Assembly (NCBI GenBank): GCA_003993805.1
Contig: RSEF01000021.1
Location: 4,938,550-5,002,549, forward strand
Reading direction: 5' to 3'
Length of the DNA: 64,000 nucleotides
From: Himantopus leucocephalus
Taxonomy: Eukaryota; Chordata; Aves; Charadriiformes; Recurvirostridae
The position numbers were made by a program, and so were the translations under genes. The notes under the pieces were generated by a model that saw nothing but the letters and a program-made list of their open reading frames with translations, made no database searches and was not told where the DNA came from. Below, piece after piece: positions 23,016 to 37,310 of this stretch (the stretch's first letter is position 1; each line of letters opens with the position of its first letter).

Positions 23016-26000
23016 CTTATTTCTGATATACAACATCTTCTGCTCAACGTTAATGCACACTAAAGGCTATGCAAGACCTCTGTGGCTCATGTCACTTATC
23101 AGAAGAAACCTCAAAACTACTCTGAGAAGCTCAGTCACTCTGGGTCAGTGTTAATTAGCCCAGACCTGTAAAATTTCTAAAAAAAATAAAGACATTTTTA
23201 AAAGGCAATGAAACCCAAAGTCCCTTAAAAAAAAGATCGACTGCCATTTCAATTTTTCCTGCGTTCTATATTCCTGCCTGGTGCGGAAAGCCAGCAATAT
23301 TATTATTCTTTTTCCACAGCGGTGCTTCAAACAAATGCTTTTCAGTGTTGACGGCATGGAATGTGTATACTCTGCCTGCTGCTGTTAAGATGCAGAGAAC
23401 CAACCATCTCCCCAAAGGTGCTGGGAATCAGGCTTGCGTTTTTCAGCTGAAAACTCCCCATTTTCTAGCCTAACAATTGCTGGGATGCAGCCACACTGTT
23501 AGCACAGGGCAACGGCTAGGTCTGGTACTTCAGAAATAACGGACCAAACAGAAACAGCAAAGCAGTTTCAGCACACAGGATCCTGCCTCTCGCTTCCAAA
23601 ATGGTTTACACACTTCGCAGCACAAGTCTTACTCAGACTGTCTATAACAGTGAGAACGGGGGCTGGCTATTGGTCCCCCTCCTTCCCATAGAACAGAGCA
23701 CACAGTGAAAAGCAGTAATTGGTGAACCATAGTTCCTCTGTAGGAAATGCCTCTTCAAAAGTTGTTTGCTATGAGTCAGAAATTTTGAAAAGGGTCCGGC
23801 AATGCACGTATACGTACCCTGAGCCCAAGCACAATTACAGACTACTAGTCCTCTTGGATGCTTCAGAAAACCAGATACCTATTAGATACATGTGCAGCAA
23901 TATTATCTTGGGGACTAGTTTCTTGCATAGTCCAACAGACACAAAGAGGACTGGGTCTCTAGTTGAAATAACAATAAGTGGAAGAATCTGTTTTGATTTG
24001 GTTCCAGTGGGATATCCAGCTTTTAAGCACATCAGACACATTAACATGAGGAGAACCTCTACATATTTGTGGCTTTCGACATCCGAAATATTTACAGCTA
24101 TCTGCAGCTCTACTCAGTTGTCTGTAGCAGTGCCACGTACTTTAGAACTCAAGAAAGCTCCGTCTATTTCTTCCTATCAGACCAATTCTAAAATTCAAAA
24201 ACCAGAGTCATTATGTCTAGGCTTGGTTTACACACTAACTCCACACTGAAAAGTTTAATTGAAATTTCAGGTGGAAATTAATCTAGTCACCTCTTGTTCC
24301 CTAATGGATTTTGATCTACTTCCCCTCACTGTGACAATTTCTGGCATGGTAAGTGATGTCTGTTTTAAAGAAGGCCATAATTATGAAGTCTACAGGGAAC
24401 TGTAGGTCAAGACAGAGACGCAATGACATAGCTCTTACTAGACCAGAAAAACAGGAATGACTAGCACTACTGACATGCTGCAGGAACAATGACAGATCAG
24501 TAAGGAAAATACTTGTAGCATGCAAGATCTGGCTCTATTTTGTCCTTTTCAAGCTGTATTTTCATAGCTATGGAAAACATCTGACTAATTTTTATAACTA
24601 GAACACTATTCTTTGTCCTCCGTCCAAAATTCTGGCTGGAAATCCCAGAAGCAGTCTCAAAAGAGGAATACCTGCAAACTGATGGGGTAATCTAACTAGC
24701 AATTTTTTATCATCAGAATCCAGAAAAGCAGACTGGAGTAGAAGCACAGGGCAGCTGAATTTAGGCATGCTTTTAAGGAAAAAGAAAAATACTTTCATGT
24801 CTCTGCATATGTGTGAGCAAGTATTACAACCAAACACGTCACAATAATCAAGACCCAATATTGACACACAGCCTAGAGATAACCAAGCGCTGAGAATGAA
24901 GAAGTGCTGTTATTTCTGCAAAAGGACAGGTCACAGTTCTATGAAGTACAACCAGTTATGACAGAGAGAGTAATCTGCAAGATAACAGACTGCTTCATTA
25001 AATGGGGAATCCAAGCTCCAGGATGGATGTGGCTCCTGGAGTAGAAGCATCCCAAACAGGTAAGCTCTTGACTGATTTTCTCCTTAATTTGCTAATACCA
25101 GACAGGCAACACAAGTTGTCCCTCATACACAGCATGACGCTGCAACTCAAAACATCTCTTTTCAGTTCCAAACCCTGTACCAGCCCCTCATTCCCGCTCC
25201 ATAGTATCTGGAGTGCTGTTTTGAATCCTAGCCCTCCCTCACACAACCCAGAAGCTATGCCAAACCACAGTGGGATGTAGGAAGGGTGGTCTGTGGCACC
25301 CTCAAATGAGACCAAGAGCATGAGACCAGCACATTCTTTTTCTCTCATCACCTAAGGCAGCAATGCAAGCCCTCTACCCTTTCTCCCTGAATCACAGCTC
25401 CCCAGGCCACTCTCCTAGTACTTTTGTGCATTTGAGACAGACAGAAAGTCTTCTAGCTTAAAAAATGGAGCCTGGTGAGTGATGGAAAAAAGCTGCTGTC
25501 TGACCAGATCATGCCCCTCTCCATGCTATGCCATCTCCTCACAGGCACACACAACACGCACTCACGCAGAATAGTGCCAAAGTAAACAGGAGTTGTCACA
25601 AGTGGACAGCAGGAGTGGTCTTGGTGCTGTGGGGTAGCAATGAAAAGAGATCAGACAAGAGGGGATTGAGATGATGGATGCAGACATGAAAGAACATGTG
25701 TGCGTAAAAGATTGAGGGCTCTTTTGTCCACGGAAGAATGGTGGACATATTAGGAGAGTCAGAGAGAGATCTGGTATATAAGTGGCTCATTTTTGACCAT
25801 CTAAATCCCCTCCGCTACCATGTCACCAACTTCCAAAGAGCTATGATTTCTTCCATAGCATATCTATCCTTCCCCTATAATGAAACTGCGTGTCTCTGCT
25901 GGATCCTGATGTGTTCCCCTCTACCTGGATTACTGGTACACGCTGCAGCCCAGAGACATGACAATTCCCAGATTATACCAGCTCACAAGAGACCCTGATC

Positions 26001-29000
26001 CAGAAGGTCCCAGGTACAGACATGCTTAAAAACTCCCTGGGGGAGCTGTCACACTGAAGAATGGCAGAAACACAAAGAGCAGAAGTAAGCATTTGTAGTT
26101 GCTGATAATCTCTCAAACAAGACAAAACTCACCAAGATGTTGAACCTATTGATAACCAGGACAAAAATGGCTTGGACGCTGTGATATTCCTGAAAACTAA
26201 AATATTACATCTCCTTGGCAGTGGTTACAATCTATAATCCAAGCCAATCTATCTACTTTGCTTCTAGCGTCATCTGCATGACCCTGTCAAGTTTGGAAGC
26301 TAAACACATAAGCATGATTCGGTGCCCACCCAAGGGGTTTGTGTTACCAGAACAGGTAAGGTTGTGCAGCATCATTGGTTTACCCCTTTCTTTCTCACAG
26401 ACACAGCCCTGAACTCAAGCTAAGAGGTAATGCCACAGACAGTGCCCTCTGGATACTGTGGACCTCACTTGGGGATCACAATGACCAACACAAAACAAGT
26501 GTTATATTGTAGCCTACAATCCCCAGTTAAGAGCACCATTCTACAGGGGCCATTATTAAGTGCTTTTGTGGCGCTATAAGCCAATGCATGGGAGCCTAAC
26601 AAGCTTTACAACAGTGCCTGAACACTCCAGATTTCTTCACAGAGACATGGAAGCCACTTTGGTGCTGAATAATCCAGATGCTTCGTGAATGCTTCAACAG
26701 ACATAATAGAGAAGCAGGAATGGGAGGCTTATCTAACTGACATTAATTACACAGACTCAGCACTGTGGCCAGTGTGCCTCAACCAGCAAGGAAGATCCAA
26801 TCTGTGCCATAGATAGCCAATTAATGCCTGATGCATACTCCTTTTTTTGCACCATACCATACAAAATCAGGGGCAACTGTTCTCAAAGATGGCAAGACTC
26901 TAGATCTGCATTCTTCTGAACAATGGAAATATTAAAACGTTAGTACAGACTCGGCTCATCAATTTTCTTCCTCTACTGACTTTGAACGGGAATCTTAAAG
27001 ACATATACCATAAACTTTGGAGAACGGGAGACCTCAAGAGGACAGGAAAATGGTAAGTGGGACCTATCATGAGTCTAAAACATACACCTCCTCTTTGCAA
27101 CAGAACTGCACATTCACTGTCTTTTGGAAAGCTCTAATATACAATCAGCTAACGCTGACAGTAAATCACAGCAACAGTTGCCCGTTGTGTCTTACGCATA
27201 GCAAGGTGCATACGTGAATGTGCTCTTGAAAAGCTTTTTCAACATAGAAGTGAAAGACCCACTGAGACCTCCTCCAAATCAAAACCAATGTCTGTCCCAA
27301 GGCAAGTTTTGATCAAGGGGAAGAAAGAGAGTCATGAAAACCACAATGACATTAAGACAAAACTATTGGTTTCACACAAACAGACTCCTGGGTGGCAGTA
27401 TGAAGCCAAAAAAAGAAAGAATGGGTCTTTCATGGATAGATGGATCACAGAAGGGGAATATGCTACACAACCAGCAGTTCTGAAGGGAAGATGATATTTT
27501 TCCCTTTGGCTGTCCTGAATAGACAATGGGACCAGCAGTGTTATGATCGAAGACAGACAATGGACACAACAGCAGAGGCACGGCGGCACTGTCTGCAGAG
27601 CAATTATTTAAATTGAGAGAATCCATATAATTTTTTTTTTTTTGGAAGAGGGAATTTGTTGTTGTTGTTTATTTTAATTGAATTTTATCAGGATGGCAAA
27701 AACCAGCCCTGCTGGAAACACCCCATTCACAGAGATGCTAAAGGACACCCAGCAGGTTCACAGCCGCTGCATAACACATCCCAGCCATCTATGATTTTAA
27801 TGCTTAGGAGGTGCAGGCTGTGCTGTATTAATATGCAAAGTGTGCCTGCCTTCCCAATTAAACGGAAAATGCTATGATTAAAGGCAGTCAGAAGATATAA
27901 GATGGATAGTGCTGAACTATGGGCTTTATTTCCTACACATAGAAGCCCCACAGGAGTGCTGATGGAGTACATGCCGGGGAGATTACCAAAGGCAAAACAG
28001 AGCTGGGAAAGGAAAAATGCCTGAATACGTAGAAGGGGGAGAAAATGAAGAAGCTGTTTACAGGAGGATTGAATTAACACAGTACCTCATGCTGGTCTCT
28101 CAGACCCTCCGGGCCACACATACCTGGAGGGAAACCAAGCACCACTGCTCATAGAAGCCCAATTCTGGCACATCATTTTGAGGGAAGAAGGCCTCGGAAG
28201 GTGAGTGAATCATAGCATAAGGCCCAGAGAGCTTCACAATTCATAGCTGCACAACCCTGAGGCAAAGCTCAGCGGGGACAGGCCTTTCCTATGCCCCCTT
28301 TCCTTGCTATAGCACCAGCGTGTTCTCCTCCAGCACCTATCTGGGATGGGAGAAGAAAACACTATGGAGAAATACAGCATGCTGGATAATTTACAATTAA
28401 ACCCATGAAGATGAGAAGATAAAACAGGAAACATTAATAACTGATTGGAGAGTTCCCTATGCCTTGCTGTGAAGGGCTCGCTCTAAATCACCCACATAGC
28501 TTTAACCCTCCTGGCTCTGCTCTGCATCTCAGCCCCAGGCCACGGAGCCAGTTCCCCCCACTTACTCTTCCTTCCTGTCTCTGAACACCGCTGCACCCTG
28601 TCACTGACGTACTCCGTGCCCGTGTTTCATGACTTGCATTTAATTAAAAGAGATGGCAAAGTCAGGTATATTTATGGGGACTTCTAATCCTCACACTTAC
28701 ATTTTCAGTTGCTATGGGTTTCCTTCCAGAGTTCGCTCTTTCTCCCCCACCCCCACCATGTAACGTGCACCAGAGTAAAGTCTAATAAATTCTGCTATGT
28801 AATTGGCTGTATATTTTAGGAGTCCATCTATCCCAGTGCTGTGAAAACAGAGGCCTTCAAAAAATTACTATAGGGACAGAAAACCCTGGGGGAGGGAGTC
28901 CAAAGTGCTTTATTTCCTCAAATGACTGCAGCCAAATTGTTAAAGGTACGAGGCTAGAGTGCTGAGTGGTACGAAGCCAGGGCTGGTGGCAGCTGCGATG

Positions 29001-32000
29001 TCACAGGACAGCACTTAAAGGAAAGCAGTTGCCAGAACGTGCACCTTTGTCCAAAAGCAGTTTGCTGTCCTGCTTTGCCTGACTGAGAGCAAAAGAACCA
29101 CCGCAGGGGCTGAACAGAGGGCACTGCCTGCCTGCCCAGTGTGCAGTTCAAGTGAGAAACTGACGCCTGATGTGTCTTAATGCAGTAACTCTTCAGGATC
29201 TAGTGGTCCTCTCTCCTGTTAACACTCCAAAGACACTGAAAAGCCCATGATACTCTTTAAATGAGCCACTTCCACCACAGACTCTCCTAGAAAGGTTGGG
29301 AAAAGGTGTCCACGTTTTGAGGAATACAGAACTTCAGCTGCTCTTTTTCTTTCAGGAGGGATTCCTTTTAGCAGCAACATGCCTTCAAGTGAAGCCATGC
29401 AGAGGAAAGGATGCACATTATTTCTAGACTGCCAGCTTAGCTCCAACGCGGGTTGACAGAGCCATGTGTAATGATGGTGCATGTCACTGACTTACCCTCT
29501 TACCTGCAGAGATGGTTCTAACAGGTAGGATGCAAAGTACGTTGGAGTTAGCTGTGTGTGAGGAAGCCTGCACTGCTGTCTGTTAGAACCCTTTTGGAGA
29601 TAAAGATATCGGTTCAGCACACTGCAAGAGTATGAAATACTTTTTTTTTTTCCCTTTCCTTCATGTGCATTATGTAATGGACCAACACATAAAACTGGGG
29701 AGTGTTAGAAAGGTGACATTTATGTAAATTAAAGCACTAAGGATATATGAACATTGTGTGCTGTATCTGAGGTGGGAGCTCCACTAAAAATATCAGAAAT
29801 ACTGCTAGCAGCTCCAGAGGCCATCCCAGGCCTCTCTTCTACACAATGACCTGTAAAGAGGAGAAGTGCATACACAAAAAAATATCTGACCTGTTCTGCC
29901 AGCATTTAGGATGACACATCTCTACTGGTGACAATAGGAATTGTCCATATGCCATGAGTGCACTCACAGGTGGGTCTGCTGCACCACTGCTAACGTGTTC
30001 AGCACTTAGCAGGATTTACTGGTACCCTTCTGCATGAGCACCCGCACCCGATATCAGCGTAGTGAAGCCTCCCCTCATCTCCGAATTCCCACCGACCCAT
30101 AGAAATTTCAAATCCCCCATTCACTGCTGAATCCAAATAAAACACTGCAAAACAAGAGGGAAGGAGAAATTAGGTTTCCTCTGGATTGCTCATGTAAGTA
30201 AAAGAAGACAAAGAGATAAGAAAAGAGGAAGGAATTCTATGAAGTTGGCATGCATGTGCCCGCCCCGGAAACGCACAGAATTATGGACAAAACTGTATGC
30301 CTGAATGCCACTGCACAAACTCCTCTATTTTTATATCATTTCTCCATGATGTTAGCAGAAGCTAGTGCCCCTTAATTCACAGTTTTCCACATTCTAAGTT
30401 TATGTCCAATGTTAATGTTATTTAAACGTCACCTTAGTATTTTTTTTTCTTCTCTCTCCTGTGAATTTCGTGCTGGGTTTCTTATTTCCCTCCATTTTTT
30501 AAAGAATAGTTTATTAAGAAAAGCTGACTGTACCTCCACTCCGTCTGCTGGAACAGCACTGATGAATAAAAAACCCACCTCACAGGAGACAGTTTTATTC
30601 TGTTGATCGGAAGTCTGCCAGCCCAATTTATGATTGGACATAAGATCTCAAAATCTGAATTTATGTGTTGTAGTATAACGACAGGTCAATGAGATTAAAA
30701 GTATGTTCATGAGAGAGCTGTAAGGCAATTTGAGTTTCATGGTTCTGTGGTGATTGGGCATTCAGTCTAAGAAAACCTACGTTAATAAAACACTTGCAGT
30801 CCCCGGGAACAATCTGCACATTATTCATTATTGCAGCCCGGCTGCGGTCGCCTTCACCAACACCCCCTCACCGTAAAAAAAAAAGAGAGAGAGAGGGAAA
30901 GCAACTCTCCCCCTCCTCCCTATTCAGATGAAGCCATCAGAGAGAGAGTGCCATTGATAACAAATGGGCTGAATTAACAATAGAAACACTTTTCTTCCTT
31001 ATCATATGGTTCACATAATCAAAACAGGGAGGGGGAATGGGAGGGGAGAAGAAAGTCTGAGCCGCACATATGGGTCTCCCCCACCAACTGAAAAATATAT
31101 GGACTAAACACAGACCAGCAGCTTCTAATCACAAACAGAGTAACTCCCTCGCCTTCAAGGAACCCTCTTTATTGAAGAAACACCACCCTACAAGCCTTAA
31201 ACACAGCGCTTAAACGAGTCTTAGACAGGTCACACAGGCTTGCGCAGGTCATCTGAATCAGAGCAAACCTGCGTAAATTGTAGACCTGGGCCTCGCAAGT
31301 GCATTTGGCTCTAGGGCCAGAAAGCCCTCCCGTTCAGAATACAGACTTGGGCTTCCAAATAGGGCTGGTTTGGCCCACAGGTTGGATGCAGCAAGTCCTG
31401 TAAACTTTAGGTTCAAATTCAAGTATCTCCCAGGGTTGGAACCCAGACCAAGATTTAGGTTCAGTATGTTATCATGGGAACTTTCAAGTGAAGCTCAGAT
31501 CTCGATCCAAAGTTACCTGTGGGCTCAAAGTTGTTTGCTTCTACCATTCTAGCTCACCCTGTGTCTCCCTGCAAATAACTACTAGTTCAAGCCCAAATCA
31601 AATTCCTCATCTTACTTTGGCATCACACCCAAACTTCTAACTACTCCTACCTCATACAGGAACACTGCCACCCTTCAGATGACACAAAGCACCACGTAAA
31701 CAGAAGGGAACCTACAGCAAATCCAAAAGTCATCATCTTTCCTCTTTAATATGTTTCATTCTTCGTCAATGCGTCTTTTCTTCATCATCATAATAAGGAT
31801 TTTAATTCAAGAAAGATCACAGGATGTAATCATTTGGTGGCAGGGAGAATGTTCCATGCTTTGCTTCCATATGGACTCTGTCTAAATAAACCAAACTCCT
31901 CATGTGCCTTTCCCCATGCAAGTACAAGGCCCAAATTCACCTTGGCCCGATTTAAGAAGGGCTGAACACCCACAATTCTAGCATACTTCGGTTATTGCTG

Positions 32001-33194
32001 TAGGTGCCCAGCACTTCTGAACATTAAGTGCAAATGCTGAAAAACTAGAGCAGAAGCATATGGAATGCAACACCAGCAGCCCTGCGGACACAGGAAGGAC
32101 GTGAAGAAAAGAGCCTGAAAAGGGACAGGGCCCAGAGGAGATGACAGGGAGCTGTTATTTTTCTGTACGTTTTCATACAGAAAGGCTCACTACGCTGCTG
32201 TTTGACTATTCCAATCACTATGCAATGGAGTCCCAAATCAGAGATCCCTGTGTACCTACAGAGCTGTTACTGCTGAAGGGGCCAGAAAATGTTTGTTGTG
32301 TAAACCCATCTCTGATAGGCAACGAGATACCAGGACGTTCCTGTTTCATCATTGTTTAATCTGTTCTGTTGTCAGGCAGGGCACTGGGCCAGTAAAAGTT
32401 CCCACTGCCTCAGCTTCAGGGGTGGACTGGCTTCAGGATTTATACAAATAAAAGAAGAAACGAAAAGCGCCAGCAGCACCAATCTGATTACAGAGTCATT
32501 TATTTTCTGGTCGTTAATAATTTGTGCAATAAAAGATTGCGTGCCTTTCTGAGTTAGTAGGAGTTATTGGCACAAATTTCCCTCCACACTGGTGTGAGTC
32601 TGTGCTTGGAACATAAATTATTAGTTTCTTATCGCACTCCTCCTCATTTTTCATGCTGCCACAGCTAGATCGCCAGAAGCCAACCCCTCAGTCTCGGTCT
32701 TATTTTATGCTGCATGAGAAAGGCAGCAAAAATGGCTATTCCATCTTTAATTACACAAACTCATTTTTGCATTGCCTCTCCCCCAGTCTTCCTCCCCACC
32801 TGAATACTGGCAGGTGTGTGCTGTATTGTGTCTGTGTGTATGCCCCTGTCTGTGGAGACAGGCAGGTACTCTGCCATTTGCCAGCTACGTTTCTAATGAA
32901 AGCGCTGTTCTTTGACAACACTCAGAGTAAGGAAATGACAGGCTTCCACCATCCTGCCAGCTTCTATCAGATATCTGTTTGGAATACTAGCAAGAAAGTT
33001 GCATGTGTGCATCTCAGTGTGAGGATAAAAGGAGACTGGAATTCATACCATCCCTGAAAGAGTAGGAGGAAAGTACTGGCACAGAATTGGGTCGTACACA
33101 AGATGGCTTTATCTCCAGTTGCAGGTTAAGAAGTTTGAGTCTTGGATGTAGCTGAGAAAATGCTTGGGCTTTCTCCTCCTATAGCATTAGGCCG

Positions 33195-33265
33195 GTGAAT
33201 GATAAGAACGCCTCAATGCTCCTCTGTAAAATGGGTGCTTTACCCACATTTCCAGTGGGGGAAAT
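33195..33265 (-). repeat. MIR/L2-like fragment
   Basis: GCCTCAATGCTCCTCTGTAAAATGGGTG closely resembles the reverse complement of the conserved MIR/L2 3' block (GCCTCAGTTTCCTCATCTGTAAAATGGG). Flanks are too diverged to extend with confidence. Confidence 0.55.
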
Positions 33266-34664
33266 ACACTAAGGATTAAAAGCTATCAAAACATCCTTCC
33301 TGTTTCTCTGACACACAGCACTGAAACACTTTTTAGTGATGCTAATTGTTTTGTTAAATACAGCAGTTCACATATAAACCACACTAAAATTCTTGGACCT
33401 TTCCATATGTCAGCCTCATGGTCTCCATTCAACATGCCTCCTTCAGTTGTGTCCCAGGAACATTTGCACCAACATCTGCTTAACTTCAAAAGAAATACTG
33501 ACAGATTCAGACGACAGAGCATGTCTGGCATCTGCAAACGTACTCGCCAAGGGCTGTGCAAACCATAAGCTTCTACAGATAAGTGAAGTCAGGAGGTGCG
33601 GGAGTAGCTTTGCCTTCCCTTCATTGAAAGACAACTACCCGCCAACTGAGAGTGCTTTTCTATGCAGCACCCTTGCACAGCAGTCTTTCAATCCATGTTC
33701 TTTTACTCTCCCCTTACACATTCCACTGGCAACTCTAGTCCCTCCTGGTCACAGCCAAAGCCCACTACTCTCCCTCCCAGATTCCTGAAATGCCGAATAC
33801 CTGCTGCATAAACCAGGTTGTGGGAGGCCAAGAATGACTGTGTATACTGGAGGTGTCTATTACAAAGGGCATACGTGCAACAAGCTCACGGGGTATTTTA
33901 TTCAGCTTTACAGAACGCTTTCTCCTGCCAATATGGCTAAGCACAAGCAGCCCTACTGAGGCCTGATGTTGTCTATCAATAACAGAATGATGGGACATGC
34001 TTAGGGCACTCCTGTGTATGTATACGTTACAAGGAACACATGTTCCTCCATTCCAAGAGGATAACAGGGGTCTTCAGCAGGCATAGCACACACATAAGGG
34101 TGCACTGTCAGTTCAAAAGTGATTGATAGCTCAGTGCTTGGCATGTCTCTGGTGATTATACGGCATTGGTGAGTCACTGATCATTTCAAAATGATGGTTA
34201 CGTCTACAGGGTAACATCCAACAAATCCATGGTTCGTGTTATGTTCCAATCGTCCACCCTGAATTCTTACGATCTGCTGAAGGAGCATCACCAGGGCTGT
34301 GTTTCACTGGGTTAATTTCTGTCAGAATCAAAGAGCAGCCTTTCCCCCACAGTACGGATAAAATCTCACTGGCCATCAACATGTAATAGAGCTGCAGAGA
34401 AGCACACCGGCCTCATCAAGTGTAGCAGCATGCCCACCCCACAGTAGTTTAGGAAGCCCATGTGCCGCAGAACATCCCCCAGACTGCTATCCCACTGAAG
34501 TATTGCTGACACACAAAACCCCAGCCCACCTACCGCTAGCTCACTGAGTGCCTGTGTCAGAAAACTCCCTGCTCAGCTCCACCGAGGAAAAGAGTGAGTC
34601 TACGTTGAATATGTTCACACAGGAGGGACTATAGCTGCAGTCAAGTTACAGATGTAATAAGCAT

Positions 34665-34668
<4 letters not shown>

Positions 34669-34695
<27 letters not shown>

Positions 34696-34696
34696 N
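34669..34696. other. Poly-A run (27 A) ending in a single-N assembly gap
   Basis: Twenty-seven A are followed by one N and then unique sequence. The true length is unknown. It could be a retroposon tail whose body was lost at the gap, but no retroposon body or target-site duplication is visible beside it. Confidence 0.85.
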
Positions 34697-36639
34697 TGCA
34701 TGATCAGTTATCAGATCTGTCCTTGAAAAAAATTCAAAGACAAGAACACCACCATTACAGAACTCCTTCAGAACAATGATTTATAGATCACAGTAGCAAC
34801 CTCTCAGGTCTATCACAAAATTACACCAACAGACAGAAAAGAGAATCTTTACATTAGCAAAAGCAATCATTTTTCACTGTGTACATGCTCCTGGTCACTG
34901 GACACAAATCCTGGGCTTTTCCCTGATTCTCTCTCTACCAGATTCACATATCCCATGCTGTTTGCCATCACTACTCTGATTTTTTCCTAGCTTGCTCCCA
35001 GTTTGGACTCCAATTTGAAGCTACAGACTAGGCTAGAAAGAAAACACCTAGTTCCTTTGGAAATCAAGGATTGAGATCATGACTGGGAGCAGATACTGAA
35101 AAAAATATGAGTGAGCAGAAGGTTACTTGGCTGCAGGAAGACCCAGAAATAGGGATGAAATAGAGCCACCAGGTTCAAACCCAGATCAACTGAGAGGGTA
35201 CCCGAAATCAGGGCTTCTGATTCATGCCATTTAGAAGAAGGGCCAACTGTCCCTTCAGGAACTGAGGACCCAAAATCCTGGGAAATTTATTTTAAGCCCT
35301 TGGGGCAGCCAAGTTTCTATCCTTGGAAAGAAAAATACTGAAAAAACACTTAATGGAAATCTTCTTAGGCTTTCACCAGGCCCCCAGATTGTCTTGCAAT
35401 TTTTGGTGCTTTAGAGGACAGTTCCCAAGTGCTCCAACAAGCACGTCTTCGTTCTTCCTGTGATCAAACAGTTTTAAGATATTTATCACTCCTATTTCCA
35501 CTTCTCAAGAGAACTCCCTTTATCACAACCTATTCCAAATTTGTTTTGCTGCCATCAACACCTGCCAAGGCCATGCCTTCTGTAAAATAAGTTGGCAGCA
35601 TACCACAGGCAGGACCTGTCAAAATACTGTCTCCATGCTGCCTCTCGGAGGACCCACACCAGAGGACATTTCCACGCCCTCCCCAATTCCTTCGTCACAT
35701 CCCTCACTGAGACAGCTGGCTGAACACCAGCTCTCATGCACAAGATGAAAGCAAACTGCAGAAGTGTTTAAAATTTCCGGTGAAGCAATGACAAGACGAT
35801 GAGGGGAGGTTACAGTGGAACCTGTCCAGCAAAGTTTCTGTGGCCTTAAAAGCAGCAGTCAGATACCCCAAGAAATTACCTGACAGCCAACACGGCACTG
35901 GACTTCAGCGTCCAGTTAAAGGTTAAAAGCAGGCTGAGACTGTTCAGCTGAGTAGTCTGGTTGCAAACCATTCTCAAACAAGTCCCTGGAAATCCGGACT
36001 GCATCATTTGCTCAAACCTTGCCAGCTTAATCTGAATAATAACAGAGAAATGGCCCCTACAAGGCTAAATGCTATCAGTGTAGGACCAGCCAGGAAGATA
36101 AATTAAGCAGCGCGCGTGGCTGAGACCCTTTAAAAGAAACAGCGCACTTCCTATTTTCACATCTTGAAATCTCAACACTATAGTAGCAACACTGGCAGGA
36201 GTTCCTCGGTCACTCTCTTCCTAAGAGGTCAGCACTTCAAGCAGATGTCCTTCTCCAGATCCCTTTATCTTCTTTTTTTTTTTTTCCTATAGCCAGCATG
36301 TCATTGATTTAATTCATGATGCTTCTTTGCACAGCAATAGCAACCATCATCTGAAGTTCATGAAATACTTGGCAGTCGTTTCTCAGCTTTCTGGTAGTAC
36401 CGTAGGGAGCCAGGGAAGCACCAAACATGGGCAAATATTAGTATGATTTCTGGTCTGCATGACAGTGATACCAAAAAACCCCCATGCTTTAGGAGCAGTG
36501 CCCCAAAATACTAAGAACCTCATAAAAACATTTTGCTATTCAATATTCCTGAATATTTCAATACATAGTTGAATTTCCAAATCAATTTCTTGTATCTATT
36601 TTGCTTTTGTTTTTACCTCACAGTGTTCAACCCGATGGA

Positions 36640-36760
36640 TATTTGCTGCCTTACAGTTCTGTGCACAAGGATTCGGAGAAATCAACTTATTACCCTCAAC
36701 TCATCTGTGGAAAAACAAAGGCACAGAGCAAGCATTTGGCATTTCAGAATCAAGAGGCAG
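36640..36760 (+). repeat. MIR-like fragment (weak)
   Basis: TTATTACCCTCAACTCATCTGTGG followed by AAAACAAAGGCACAGAG resembles the MIR segment with TTATTATCCCCATTTTACAG and AAACTGAGGCACAGAG. It is degraded. Confidence 0.4.
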
Positions 36761-37189
36761 GAACAGCAGACAACGCGGTTCCCTTATACACAGGCAGCTC
36801 CACATGACCAGACTGTTCTAAAATAGACCATGCATGTTACTTACTACCTACTAAGCATAAAATAATTCAATTCTCTTCCTTATATATAATGATACTTGAC
36901 TTTAGTATTTCTAGAAGGGGTGCTGTTTTCCCCCATTTCTTCCACCCTTCCCAGTCAGAGCTTTGCACATATCTCCTGAAAAATCTGCCACTGTGCACGC
37001 ACAAGCTGTATTGCACTTAATGAGGCACTCCAGGTTCAATGAGGTCCTTCATCTTTTTAGTTCTAGCTCTGTGCTTCTCCCTTCCAGGCATCTAAGTTGG
37101 CTCCTGCACGATCTTCATTATGGTACTTCTTTTTCCTTAAGTTACAGCTCCATGGTCCCTTTCCCTCCTGCCTGAGGCAAGAGGCTAAG

Positions 37190-37310
37190 GGGTTAGAACT
37201 CCTGGCTTCATTTTCCCAGCTGTTGTGACCTTGACAACAAGCCAGGAAGGTGGCATTTTTCAAACCTGGGTGTCTAAATTGAGGCACCTGACACAACCTT
37301 ATTTACTGAG
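37190..37310 (-). repeat. MIR-like fragment joined to another old amniote repeat
   Basis: ACTCCTGGCTTCATTTTCCCAGCTGTTGTGACCTT matches the reverse complement of a MIR 3' end. It is followed by TTTTTCAAACCTGGGTGTCTAAATTGAGGCACCTG, which resembles a separate sauropsid repeat containing TCTAAA and TTAGGCACCT words. Confidence 0.5.

Noticed and set aside
23719..24249. 176-codon plus-strand open frame in ordinary DNA
   Set aside because: No domain or signal. About one frame this long is expected by chance in six frames of 64 kb.
31370..31552. Repeating GGTTCAAATTC / GGTTCAGTATG words, briefly considered as tRNA B-box or tandem repeat
   Set aside because: No A-box, no cloverleaf and no consistent period.
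36275..36292. Polypyrimidine run ending in CCTATAG, like a 3' splice acceptor
   Set aside because: A good-looking acceptor, but the sequence after it has no coding signal and no partnered donor is evident. T-runs before AG are common by chance.
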